This document shows, in pieces, positions 43,659-52,067 of a stretch of 64,000 nucleotides of DNA. Both the position numbers and the translations under genes were made by a program. Position 1 is the stretch's first letter, and each line of letters begins with the position of its first letter. The notes below the pieces were generated by a model. The model made no database searches. It was not told the DNA's origin and worked only from the letters and a program-made list of their open reading frames with translations. Source of the stretch: Nonomuraea dietziae (GTDB taxonomy: Bacteria > Actinomycetota > Actinomycetes > Streptosporangiales > Streptosporangiaceae); the NCBI RefSeq assembly GCF_014195505.1, contig NZ_JACIBV010000001.1:3720001-3784000 (forward strand), given 5' to 3'.

Positions 43659-46511
43659 TCAGAACACCTGCAGATAGGGCGCGCCGTCGGGGGTCTCCCT
43701 GTCGGCGAACTGGGCGGCGAGGGTGGTGGCCACGCCTGGAGGGCCCGCGAGCGCGAAGCTGGTCGAGCCGCCCGCGCGCAGGTGGGCGGTGAGGTCGATG
43801 GAGTACCAGGCGGGGGTGGAGCCCGTGATGGTCACCTCGCCGATCGCCCTGCCGAGCGCGGGCCTGCCGGCCCAGGTGAGCGTCGACTCCTCCCACCCTG
43901 CGGGCGCCTCGTAGAGGGTGAGCGTGGTGCTGGTGCCTCCCGCGTCGGCGATCGCGCCGCGCAGCCACAGCCTGGCGAGGCTGATCTCTCCCTCCGGCCT
44001 GGCGAAACGCAGGAAGGACTGCCTGGCGTAGCTCTGGTCGGCGACCGTCTTGGCGACCAGGCCCTGGCCGTTGAAGTTCCTGCCCGCGTAGGCGCCGCCG
44101 CGCGCGTAGGCGTCGGCGTCGGGTCGCACCCTGCTGCCCTCGCAGCCGGCCCCCGCCAGTGGAGGCCGCGCGGTCGGCCGCACCTTCACCTGGACGGTCA
44201 CCGCCGCGCCGAGCGCCCCGGCGGTGTCGACGGCCAGCCTGATGGTGGGCGAGGTGGACAGCACCGTGACCCTGGGATCGGCGCTGATCACCTCCCTGCC
44301 GGTGCGGGCGATCTCCACGAGCGTCTGGCTCTGGCGCCAGGTGGGGTCGGAGACGGCCACCTCCAGCGTCGAGCCCTCCTGCCGCATCGCGACCTCGGCC
44401 GGGCCGTAGGCCCTGACCGTGGAGGCGGCGGTGGCGCAGCTCCAGAAGGTGGCGGCGAGCCTGGAGTTCGCGCCGCGCTCCTCGATCGCCGACTGCACCT
44501 GCGCGCTGTTGTCGGCGATGCGCACCTTCGGCCTGGCGGCCAGCTCCGCCGTCTCCTCCGCGCTGCTTCCCGGCAGCACGTAGTAGGCGTAGGAGGCCTG
44601 CTTCGGCGCGGCGCCGTGGTCGAACCAGACCGTCTCGTACTCGCGGGTGATCTCGTCGGAGGCGTGGACCCCGATCTCCGACCACCTGCCGGTACGGCTC
44701 TCGCGCCTGGACTGCGGCATCCCCTCGGGGAAGAGGTAGCCCCCCGTGCCCTCGATGTGCATCCAGCCCTCGCCGGTCCGCACCTCGCCGGGGTTCATCC
44801 GGTTCTCCACGGTCGTCTGGGCGGCCACGTTGGAGGCGCTGATGTCGGCGCCGAGCGCCACGATCGTGTCGCCGAAGGTGAACCACGACTTGCGGGCGGT
44901 CAGGTCGATGGGCTGCCTGCTGTGGTAGTCGCGCTCGGCCTGGGTGCGCATGCCGAATGCCGACAGGTCGCCGAGCGCGACGCCGCCGGTGTGGGGGTCG
45001 CTCTGGCGGAAGCCGTACCAGGCGGTGTCCTTCGCCGTGCGCGGGTAGCTCTCCCGGGTGGCGTTGGTGACGCCGGGCAGGCGGTAGGAGTCGACGGTGG
45101 GCCAGAAGCCGTCGGTGTACTGCGTCCTGTCGGCGTTGTAGAGCATGGTCATGCCGTCGCCGGTGTACCAGCCCCGGAGGTTCTCGTTGTTGCCCGCCTC
45201 GTAGGCTCCGACACGGCTGCTGCGGCCCGCCACCGTGAACGCGTAGCCGGGGCGGTGGTGGACGAAGCGGTCCATGCCCGCGTAGACCTTGGTGAGCGTC
45301 AGGTCGCCGCGCGGGGGCACGCCGCCGGTCAGCCGCCTGGCCAGGGCGATCTGCCCCACGGTCGCGGTCTCGTAGAAGCCGCCGCTGGTCGCGTGCTCGG
45401 CGACCAGCGCGGCGATGCGCTGCCTGTCCTCCGGCGAGGCGGCCTGGGCCAGCACGGTCATGGCGGCCAGTGCCGAGCGCGCCACCGCGTAGTCGTTGTC
45501 GTGCGGCCTGGAGATGCCGCGGCCGCGCACGTTGGCGAGCAGCTGCCCGCGGAACATCACCGGCTCGAAGCCGTCGAAGATCCAGCGCGTGACGTTGCCC
45601 CTGTCGGGGTCGGTCAGGTCCCACGGCGTGCCGCCGAGCAGGGCGAACACGGTGGCGGTGCTGCCGAGCAGCGCGTTGCCGTACCCGCCTGTGTAGGCGA
45701 AGTAGAAGTGCTGGATGAGGGAGCCGTCGGGGTACCAGCCGTCGCCGCTCGAGACGTGGTCGAAGACCGGGCCGAGCTTGTCGCGGCCCATCGTCGTGAC
45801 CGCGGCGTCGCCCGAGAGCAGGCCGCGCCGTACAGTGATCGAGACCTTGTCGGCGAGGTTGCCGCCGACCTCGGGCACGCCCGAAACCTTGCGCCTGGCG
45901 GGGTCGGGGACGAAGTGACCGATCGCGTCCAGCAGGCCCGCGCGCAGCTCGGCGGGCACGGCCTCGCCGAGCAGCACCAGGTTGTGCAGCAGGTAGTTCG
46001 GCGCGCCGATCTCCCAGCCGTACCAGTTGCCCGTCTCGGGCTTGCCGGGGCGGTAGCGCTCGGCGTGCATCCAGGTCAGCGCGCGCACCACCGAGGCGGC
46101 GGTCTGCGCGTCGCCGTACCTCCTGGAGCCGACGGTGGCGTAGGCCAGCGAGATGGACTGCAGGCGCAGCGCGACGGCGTGCACGGTGTTGCCGTCGGCG
46201 CCCTGCAGGTCGGCCCAGCCCGTCGGGGTGAGGGTGGCCAGGTGGGCGTCGGCCTCGGCGTCGAGGCGGGCGAGCGCGGCGGCGTAGGCGGGGTCGGCGG
46301 GATCCACGTCCGCGCCTCCGGTCAGCAGTTCGCGGTAGCGCAGCACCGGCGCGGCGAAGCCGGGGGCGGCCTGCGTCGCGGCCGGAGAGACGGCAGGCGC
46401 TGTGGACTCGGGGGGCGCGGCGGATGCGGTGGGGTCGGCGACGGCGGGCACGGCCGCCATCGAGAGGGCGGACGCCGCGGCGACCGTTAACAGCAGGGCA
46501 CGTCGGAGCAT
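43659..46511 (-). CDS. Secreted polysaccharide lyase family 8 enzyme with DNRLRE domain
   Basis: 950-aa extracellular lyase acting on uronic-acid polysaccharides (hyaluronan, chondroitin or xanthan type). Signal peptide about residues 1-25. N-terminal alpha/alpha toroid with NWYGWEIGAPNYLLHNLVLL, and the catalytic His/Tyr region YPDGSLIQHFYFAYTGGYGN, then RGWYTGDGMTMLYN and FWPTVDSYRLPG. A beta-sandwich region follows, then a C-terminal DNRLRE/CBM96-like module (about 780-950: ARQSFLRFARP, WRGAI-like strands, LTWAGRP). Product export feeds the sugar ABC importer encoded upstream. ATG at 46511. Exact polymer cannot be told. Confidence 0.93.
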   Translation of the reverse strand: MLRRALLLTVAAASALSMAAVPAVADPTASAAPPESTAPAVSPAATQAAPGFAAPVLRYRELLTGGADVDPADPAYAAALARLDAEADAHLATLTPTGWADLQGADGNTVHAVALRLQSISLAYATVGSRRYGDAQTAASVVRALTWMHAERYRPGKPETGNWYGWEIGAPNYLLHNLVLLGEAVPAELRAGLLDAIGHFVPDPARRKVSGVPEVGGNLADKVSITVRRGLLSGDAAVTTMGRDKLGPVFDHVSSGDGWYPDGSLIQHFYFAYTGGYGNALLGSTATVFALLGGTPWDLTDPDRGNVTRWIFDGFEPVMFRGQLLANVRGRGISRPHDNDYAVARSALAAMTVLAQAASPEDRQRIAALVAEHATSGGFYETATVGQIALARRLTGGVPPRGDLTLTKVYAGMDRFVHHRPGYAFTVAGRSSRVGAYEAGNNENLRGWYTGDGMTMLYNADRTQYTDGFWPTVDSYRLPGVTNATRESYPRTAKDTAWYGFRQSDPHTGGVALGDLSAFGMRTQAERDYHSRQPIDLTARKSWFTFGDTIVALGADISASNVAAQTTVENRMNPGEVRTGEGWMHIEGTGGYLFPEGMPQSRRESRTGRWSEIGVHASDEITREYETVWFDHGAAPKQASYAYYVLPGSSAEETAELAARPKVRIADNSAQVQSAIEERGANSRLAATFWSCATAASTVRAYGPAEVAMRQEGSTLEVAVSDPTWRQSQTLVEIARTGREVISADPRVTVLSTSPTIRLAVDTAGALGAAVTVQVKVRPTARPPLAGAGCEGSRVRPDADAYARGGAYAGRNFNGQGLVAKTVADQSYARQSFLRFARPEGEISLARLWLRGAIADAGGTSTTLTLYEAPAGWEESTLTWAGRPALGRAIGEVTITGSTPAWYSIDLTAHLRAGGSTSFALAGPPGVATTLAAQFADRETPDGAPYLQVF

Positions 46512-46524
46512 GGGGGTGCCTCCG

Positions 46525-46613
46525 GGCGGGTGTCAGACGGGCAGGTGTCGGACAGGCAGGGGTCAGACCGGGGGTGTCGGAGAGGCGGGAGTCGGTCGGG
46601 CGGGGGGTCAGGC
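46525..46613. repeat. Degenerate 15-bp tandem repeat, about 6 units
   Basis: Units of the form GGC(G/A)GGTGTC(A/G)GAC(G/A) run from 46525 to 46613 (one unit 14 bp). They fill the spacer between the hydroxyacid dehydrogenase and PL8 genes and reach into the dehydrogenase stop codon. The spacer is very G-rich on the plus strand. Confidence 0.75.
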
Positions 46614-47615
46614 GGAGCGGGACAAGCTCGTGGGTTCCACGCCGTGCTCGAACGGCAGGCCGCGCGCGTAACGGGCCAATTCGTCGAGGGCGAGATCGGC
46701 CATCCTGGCCAGCTCACCGCCGAGCGATCCGGCGATGTGCGGGGTGACCAGGACGTTCGGCAGGTCGTACAGGGGTGAGCCGGTCGGCAGGATCTCCGGC
46801 TCGGTGTGGTCGAGGATCGCGTAGAGCCGCCCTGAGGCCAGCTCGGCGGTCAGCGCGTCCTGGTCGACCAGCGCGGCGCGGGCGGTGTTGATCAGGGTGG
46901 CGCCGTCGCGCATCCCCGCCAGGCGGGCGGCGTCCATGAGGTGGTGGGTCTCGGGCAGGTCGGGCGCGTGCAGGCTGACCACGTCGCAGCGGGTGACCAG
47001 CTCGTCCAGGTCCACCCTGGTCACGCCGAGGTCCTCGCGCAGGTACGGGTCGCTGACCAGCACCTCCACGTCGAAGGGGCGCAGCAGCTCGATCACCCTG
47101 CGGCCGATCCTGGAGGCGCCGACGATCCCGACCGTGCGGCGGTAGTTGCCGAAGCCGGGGAACCGGGCGTCCCAGTCCTGGTTCTCCCGTTCCGACCTGT
47201 AGGCGCGGGCGATGTCGATGACCCGCTTGTTGGCGTAGAGGATGGAGGCGAGTGTGAACTCCGCGACCGGCTCGGCGTTGGCGTCGGCGGCCGTGGAGAC
47301 CGCGATGCCGCGCTGCCACACCGCGTCGGTCACGTGGTGCTTCACCGACCCCGCAGCGTGCACGATGGCCCGCAGTCGCGGAGCCGAGGCCAGCACCTCA
47401 GCGGTCACCGGCGGGCAGCCCCACGAGGTGTAGAGCACCTCCACCGCCGACAGGTCCACCCCGGTGAAGTCGTCGACCACCAGGTGGGGATCGACGTCGG
47501 CGATCATCGCCAGGCGGCTTCTCGCCTGGGCGTTCAGCAGTCTGGTGGCCACGGGCCTGCCCATGGCGACCAGGGTCTTGGGCCTTCTCACGTTCTCCCC
47601 CGAAAACTCGTTCAC
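46608..47615 (-). CDS. D-2-hydroxyacid dehydrogenase family protein
   Basis: 335-aa NAD(P)-dependent dehydrogenase. Catalytic domain split around the Rossmann fold; nucleotide motif RTVGIVGASRIGRRV. The catalytic triad is visible as Arg in INTARAALVD, Glu in DHTEPEILP and His in VTPHIAGSLG. In polysaccharide loci such enzymes reduce 2-keto acids or act on uronate-derived intermediates. GTG at 47615 overlaps the permease stop (GTGA). An internal GTG at 47591 with GGGGGAG just upstream is a good alternative start. Confidence 0.9.
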   Translation of the reverse strand: MNEFSGENVRRPKTLVAMGRPVATRLLNAQARSRLAMIADVDPHLVVDDFTGVDLSAVEVLYTSWGCPPVTAEVLASAPRLRAIVHAAGSVKHHVTDAVWQRGIAVSTAADANAEPVAEFTLASILYANKRVIDIARAYRSERENQDWDARFPGFGNYRRTVGIVGASRIGRRVIELLRPFDVEVLVSDPYLREDLGVTRVDLDELVTRCDVVSLHAPDLPETHHLMDAARLAGMRDGATLINTARAALVDQDALTAELASGRLYAILDHTEPEILPTGSPLYDLPNVLVTPHIAGSLGGELARMADLALDELARYARGLPFEHGVEPTSLSRSA

Positions 47616-48445
47616 TTGACGCTGCCCGCCGTCATCCCGGCCTTCCAGAAGCGCTGCAGCGACATGAAGACCACCAGCAGCGGCACCACCGACAGCAGCG
47701 ATCCGGTGATCACCAGGCTGTGGAACTCGGGGAAGGCGTTGCCCTGCTTCTCCCAGGTGAACAGGCCGAGGCTGAGCGGGTACAGCTTCTGGTCGTTGAG
47801 CATCACCAGGGGCAGGAAGAAGTTGTTCCAGATCGCGGTGAACTGGAACAGGAAGATCGTCACGAAGGCCGGCATCAGCATCGGCAGCGCGACCCTAGTG
47901 AAGGTGCGGATCTCGCCCGCGCCGTCCGACCTGGCCGCCTCCAGCACCTCGCCAGGCACGTACCCCGACGACAGGACGCGCGCCAGGTAGACGCCGAAGG
48001 GGTGGACCAGCACGGGGATGAAGACCGCCCAGAAGGTGTTGACCACGCCCACCTTCGAGGCCAGCAGGTACAGCGGCAGCGCCGTGGCGGTGGTCGGCAC
48101 CAGCACGCCGAGCAGCACCAGGCCGAACATCTTCTCCTTGCCGAGCCACTGGTACTTGTCGAAGGCGTAGCCGCACATGATGGTGATGAAGGAGCTCACC
48201 GCCGCGCCCACGCCGGCGTACAGGACGCTGTTGAGATACCAGCGGAAGAAGATCCCGCCGTTCTCCGCGCTGACCGCCCGGATGTTGGCGATCAGGTTGA
48301 AGTCGGCGAAGGCGAAGCCGGGCGTGGAGTAGAGGTCCGACAGCGACTTGGTCGAGGCGAACAGCAGCCACGTCAGCGGCAGCAGCGTGTAGAGGGTGGC
48401 GACGGTCAGCAGGATGTTGACCGTCGCGCGCGACATCCACTTCAT
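47612..48445 (-). CDS. Carbohydrate ABC transporter permease (MalG type)
   Basis: 277-aa inner-membrane permease with six predicted segments. The EAA loop is EAARSDGAGEIRTFTRVALP. The C-terminus WKAGMTAGSVK is the usual MalG-family ending. ATG at 48445 overlaps the upstream permease stop by 4 nt. No ATPase gene is adjacent; a shared MsiK-type ATPase is likely, as in other actinomycete sugar importers. Confidence 0.95.
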   Translation of the reverse strand: MKWMSRATVNILLTVATLYTLLPLTWLLFASTKSLSDLYSTPGFAFADFNLIANIRAVSAENGGIFFRWYLNSVLYAGVGAAVSSFITIMCGYAFDKYQWLGKEKMFGLVLLGVLVPTTATALPLYLLASKVGVVNTFWAVFIPVLVHPFGVYLARVLSSGYVPGEVLEAARSDGAGEIRTFTRVALPMLMPAFVTIFLFQFTAIWNNFFLPLVMLNDQKLYPLSLGLFTWEKQGNAFPEFHSLVITGSLLSVVPLLVVFMSLQRFWKAGMTAGSVK

Positions 48446-49338
48446 CGACGGTTACCCCACCTGGTGACGACGTAGGAGAGCACGGCGGCCAGCAGCGCGA
48501 GGATGATCGAGGCGGCGCCCGCCTGGCCGTAGTCGTTGTTTCCGAAGGCCTCGTTGTAGGCGTACATGTTCGGCGTCCAGGTGCTGACGATGCCGTCGCT
48601 GACGTTGTCGAGCACCATGGGCTCGGTGAACAGCTGCAGCGAGCCGATGATCGTGAACAGGACTGTGGTGATCACCGCGCCGCGGATCAGCGGCACCTTC
48701 ACCGACAGGGCGGTCCTGATCGCACCGGCGCCGTCCATCCGCGCCGCCTCCAGCACCTCGGCGGGGATGGCCTGGAGGGCGGCGAAGTAGATGATCATGT
48801 TGTAGCCGACCCACTCCCACAGCGCGATGTTGACCACCGAGCCGAGCACCTGGTCGCCGCCGAGGAAGTTGACGCCGCCGAGCAGGTCCACGATGGGGCT
48901 GATGCCGGGCAGGTAGAGGTAGAGCCAGATCAGCCCGGCGATCACGCCCGGCACGATGTGCGGCATGAACAGCGCCAGCTGGAAGAACTTCTTCGCCCTG
49001 GCCAGGCCGGAGTCCAGCAGCAGGGCCAGGCCGAGAGCTCCGCCGATCATGAGCGGGATGTAGAACAGGCAGTACCCGAGGATGATCAGGAAGCCGTCGG
49101 TGAAGGCCCGGTCCGCGAGCGTGTCGAGGTAGTTGCCGAGGCCGACGAAGACCGTCTCGGCGCCGCCGAACCCGAGTCCCGACGACTTCTCGCTGAACAG
49201 GCTCAGGTAGACGGCGTAGGCCAGGGGGGCCACGATGACCGCGGCGAACAGGGCGAAGAACGGGCCGACGAAGAGCATGATCGCTCCCCGCCTGCGCCAG
49301 GCGTCCCCTGGGGCTCGCGCCTGTGTTTCTGCTGTCAT
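48442..49338 (-). CDS. Carbohydrate ABC transporter permease (MalF type)
   Basis: 298-aa permease, six segments, EAA loop EAARMDGAGAIRTALSVKVP. It pairs with the MalG-type protein to form the channel. ATG at 49338 is chosen, with GGAGAG 6 nt upstream; ATG at 49344 and a start at 49386 are also in frame. It is separated from the binding-protein gene by about 180 bp containing a hairpin, which would lower permease relative to binding-protein expression. Confidence 0.94.
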   Translation of the reverse strand: MTAETQARAPGDAWRRRGAIMLFVGPFFALFAAVIVAPLAYAVYLSLFSEKSSGLGFGGAETVFVGLGNYLDTLADRAFTDGFLIILGYCLFYIPLMIGGALGLALLLDSGLARAKKFFQLALFMPHIVPGVIAGLIWLYLYLPGISPIVDLLGGVNFLGGDQVLGSVVNIALWEWVGYNMIIYFAALQAIPAEVLEAARMDGAGAIRTALSVKVPLIRGAVITTVLFTIIGSLQLFTEPMVLDNVSDGIVSTWTPNMYAYNEAFGNNDYGQAGAASIILALLAAVLSYVVTRWGNRR

Positions 49339-49475
49339 CTCCATCTCTCCGATCTGGTACGGCCCGCCGTACCGCACCGCCGTCACCTCAGGCCCCGCTC
49401 CCCGCAGGAAGCCGGCCGCCGAACCCGGCCCGCCCCTTCGCAGGGGAGGGCCAGCCGTTCGCTCCTCGAAAGAAC

Positions 49476-49503
49476 CCCGCCCCGCTCACGGAAAGCGGGC
49501 GGG
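49476..49503 (-). terminator. Hairpin between binding-protein and permease genes
   Basis: CCCGCCCCGCT and AGCGGGCGGG pair with one bulged C around a 7-nt loop, 14 bp after the binding-protein stop. It probably acts as a partial terminator or 3'-end stabiliser. Confidence 0.55.
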
Positions 49504-49516
49504 TGGAGGTTGGGGG

Positions 49517-50833
49517 TTACGGCTGGGCCACGTTCAGCCCGCGCCCCTTGATCTCGTTCACCGTCGCCGTCTGCACCGTCTCCAGCACCTCGGGCAGCGT
49601 GGTGCCGCCGGTGCTCACCTTGCCGAGGGCGTCCTTGAAGGCGGTGAGCGTCTGCACCATGCTCGGCCCCCACGTCCAGCCCGGCTGGATGGTCCCGTAC
49701 GACTCGGTGAACAGCGCGTAGATGTCCTGCCCGCCGTAGAAGGAGGCGTCGAAGCTCTTGGCCGCCACCGGCACCAGGTCCGCGATCGCGGGGAAGCCGC
49801 TGGAGGTGCCGGACGACAGCCTGGCCGTCCACGCCTCGGGTGAGCCGGTCAGCCACTTGATGACCTCGACCGCCGCCTTGGCGTTCTTGCTGTTCTTGGC
49901 GACGCCGAACGTGGTGCCGCCGAGCATGCCGCTGGCGGGGGTGCCCCAGTTCGGGATCGGCGCGATGGCCCACTTGCCGCTCTGGCCCGCGTGGTTGCCC
50001 TTCATGACGCCCGCGCCCCAGTTGGCGCCGACGTAACCCCAGAGGGTGTCGTCCTCGAAGGCGGCGTTCCACTCCTGGCTGAAGGAGGGCTGCACCTTGA
50101 CGAGGTCGTCCTTGACCAGGCCCTGCCAGTAGTCGGCGACCTTCCTGGTGGCCTCGTCGTTGATGGCGACCTTCCACGCGTCGCCCTCGGTGCCGAACCA
50201 CTTGCCGCCCGCCTGCCAGGCGAGGGCGGCGATGACGCTCGGGTCGTCGGGGAAGAAGGTGGCGATGCGCGCCTTGTCGGAGGCCTTCTTGACCTTCTCG
50301 GCGGCGGCCTTGAAGTCGTCCCAGGTCTTCGGGACCTCGATCTTGTTCTTCTCGAACAGGTCCTTGCGGTAGAAGAAGACCTGCGGCGCCGCGTCCATGG
50401 GCACCGACCAGGTCCTGCCGCCGAGCTCGACGAGGCTGAAGACGCTGGCGGGGTACTTGCCCTTGACGTCGGCGACGTCGGCGGTGATGTCCTGCAGCGC
50501 GCCCTGGTTGACGAAGTCGGGAAGCTGCGGGTACTCGATGGACATCACGTCGGGGGCGTTGCCCGCCTTCACGGCGTTGGAGAACTTCGCGTAGCCGCCC
50601 GCGTTGCCCGAGGGGATCTCCTCGAACCTGATCTGGATGTCCTTGTGCGACTTGTTGAAGGCGTCGACGACCTCCTGGGTGCCCTTGGCCCAACCCCAGA
50701 AGGTGACCTCCGCGGGCTTGCCGCCCTCGGCCGCGGGGGCGGTTGGTTCGCTGCCGCCGCCCCCACAGGCCGCGAGCAGGGTGATGCCGGCCAGCATCCC
50801 GGAGATGCCGGCGGCGGCGCGCTTGCGTTCCAT
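49517..50833 (-). CDS. Carbohydrate ABC transporter substrate-binding lipoprotein
   Basis: 438-aa extracellular-solute-binding family 1 lipoprotein. Signal peptide ending in lipobox ITLLAACGG. Mature domain begins VTFWGWAKGTQEVVDAFNKS; conserved DVMSIEYPQLPDFVNQGAL and SVPMDAAPQVFFYRKDLFEK. It would capture oligosaccharides released by the PL8 lyase and beta-helix protein; ligand unproven. ATG at 50833 has GAGGAG upstream. First gene of a minus-strand operon (binding protein, two permeases, dehydrogenase, lyase genes). Confidence 0.94.
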   Translation of the reverse strand: MERKRAAAGISGMLAGITLLAACGGGGSEPTAPAAEGGKPAEVTFWGWAKGTQEVVDAFNKSHKDIQIRFEEIPSGNAGGYAKFSNAVKAGNAPDVMSIEYPQLPDFVNQGALQDITADVADVKGKYPASVFSLVELGGRTWSVPMDAAPQVFFYRKDLFEKNKIEVPKTWDDFKAAAEKVKKASDKARIATFFPDDPSVIAALAWQAGGKWFGTEGDAWKVAINDEATRKVADYWQGLVKDDLVKVQPSFSQEWNAAFEDDTLWGYVGANWGAGVMKGNHAGQSGKWAIAPIPNWGTPASGMLGGTTFGVAKNSKNAKAAVEVIKWLTGSPEAWTARLSSGTSSGFPAIADLVPVAAKSFDASFYGGQDIYALFTESYGTIQPGWTWGPSMVQTLTAFKDALGKVSTGGTTLPEVLETVQTATVNEIKGRGLNVAQP

Positions 50834-50869
50834 GATTGCTCCTCATCGCTTCCGATCGCTAGTGCATCA

Positions 50870-50885
50870 TTCGCTCAAAAGCGAA
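50870..50885. promoter_or_regulatory. Inverted repeat in the leader of the importer operon
   Basis: TTCGCT-CAAA-AGCGAA, 6-bp arms, 37 bp upstream of the binding-protein start. It could be an operator or a leader hairpin. Confidence 0.4.
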
Positions 50886-50897
50886 GGCTTGTCTAGA

Positions 50898-50915
50898 TTT
50901 CGATCAGTAACGAAA
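50898..50915. promoter_or_regulatory. Candidate operator upstream of the importer operon
   Basis: TTTCG-N8-CGAAA lies between the importer operon and the regulator gene. TTTCG half-elements recur upstream of the divergent DUF2264 gene (52019-52044), so both could be sites for the DeoR/LacI-type protein encoded between them. Confidence 0.45.
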
Positions 50916-50929
50916 TGAACGCAAAACAA

Positions 50930-51976
50930 TCAGCCGCGGACGGCGGTGGACTCCCGCACCCTGAGTTCCGGCAGCAGCGCCACGTGCTGGGCGGCCAGCG
51001 CCGAACCCTGCTCGATCCGGCGGACGAGCAGGTCGACGGCGCTGCGGCCGACCGCCGCCTTGGGCGGCGCGACCGCGGTGAGCGGCGGGTCGCTGAGCGC
51101 GGCGACCTCGTCGTCGTAGGCCACGATCGAGACGTCGGCGGGGATCCGCACGCCCGCCAGGCGCAGGTGCTGCACCAGCAGCAGCGCGTCCTCGTCGTTG
51201 TGCACGAGCAGCCCGGTCACCGAGCCGTCGCCGATGGCCCTGACCACCTGCGCGACCTGCTCGTCCGACGGCCCGTCCTGCTCCACGCCGAACTCCCCCG
51301 GCGTCTCGAGCCCCAGGTCGCGCACGGCGGAGAGGAAGCCGTGGCGCACGCGCGGCGCGGTGGGGCTCTTGCGGGTCACCATCGCCACCCTGCGATGGCC
51401 CAGCTCCGCCAGGTGCCTGGTGCCGAGGAAGGCGCCGTGGGCGTGGTGGGAGGCGGCCGCGTCCATGAAGGAGGCGGGTCCGCCCAGCTCGGCGATCCTC
51501 TCCACCAGGACGGCGGGCACCCCCAGCCCTGCCAGCCACGACACGTGCGACTCGTCGGGCTGCCTGCTCGTCGTGAGCAGCAGGCCCTCGGCCCCTCCGG
51601 CGATCAGCTGTCCCACCTGCTTGCGATCCTCGTCGTCGTCGTAGCGGGAGACCCCGAGCACCAGCCGCGCGCCGAGGCGTTGCGCCTGGTCGCGGGCGGC
51701 CTTGATGACCGTGCCGTAGTAGTAGGTGGCCGAGGGCACCAGCATCCCGATCGTGAGCGAACGCTCGATCGAGGGGCGGCTCTCCTGGACGGTCTCCGGG
51801 GGCAGCGTGACACCGCCGTGGACCCTGTTGACCAGCCCCTGGCCGGCCAGGTGCTCGACATCCCTGCGCAGGGTGACCATCGAGACGCCGAGCCGCTCGA
51901 CCAGGTCGGCCAGCCGCACGGATCCGCGCTCGCGCACCTCGCGCAGGATGAGCTCATGGCGTTGCTCGACGAACAA
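50930..51976 (-). CDS. Chimeric regulator: DeoR-type DNA-binding domain, LacI-type sensor domain
   Basis: 348-aa transcription factor. N-terminal DeoR/GlpR helix-turn-helix (RHELILREVRERGSVRLADL, RLGVSMVTLRRDVEHLAGQG, VHGGV). It is followed not by the DeoR sugar-phosphate domain but by a LacI/periplasmic-binding-type sensor (residues about 70-345: TIGMLVPSATYYYGTVIKAA, HLAELGHRRVAMV, LAGVRIPADVSIVAYDDEVA). It therefore probably senses a free sugar or oligosaccharide. TTG at 51976 is the likely start, with GGAG 6 nt upstream. It sits between the importer/lyase operon and the DUF2264 gene and is their probable regulator. Confidence 0.92.
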   Translation of the reverse strand: MFVEQRHELILREVRERGSVRLADLVERLGVSMVTLRRDVEHLAGQGLVNRVHGGVTLPPETVQESRPSIERSLTIGMLVPSATYYYGTVIKAARDQAQRLGARLVLGVSRYDDDEDRKQVGQLIAGGAEGLLLTTSRQPDESHVSWLAGLGVPAVLVERIAELGGPASFMDAAASHHAHGAFLGTRHLAELGHRRVAMVTRKSPTAPRVRHGFLSAVRDLGLETPGEFGVEQDGPSDEQVAQVVRAIGDGSVTGLLVHNDEDALLLVQHLRLAGVRIPADVSIVAYDDEVAALSDPPLTAVAPPKAAVGRSAVDLLVRRIEQGSALAAQHVALLPELRVRESTAVRG

Positions 51977-52018
51977 GGGGGACTCCTCACACTCGACGTT
52001 CCGATCCTAGCGCTGTAG

Positions 52019-52044
52019 GTTTCGGCTGTGAACGTATTGTTTCG
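52019..52044. promoter_or_regulatory. Direct GTTTCG repeats upstream of the DUF2264 gene
   Basis: GTTTCG occurs at 52019-52024 and again at 52039-52044, 20 bp apart, in the 91-bp spacer between the regulator gene and the divergent DUF2264 gene. Direct repeats suit a DeoR-type DNA-binding domain. Confidence 0.4.
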
Positions 52045-52067
52045 TTCGATCATCTCCCGGAGCCCGC

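Noticed and set aside
42288..46490. A 1400-codon open frame on the plus strand opposite the beta-helix and PL8 genes
   Set aside because: It is antisense to two well-supported secreted enzymes; the translation is repetitive Arg/Val/Gly-rich with no domain, as expected from high-GC shadow frames.
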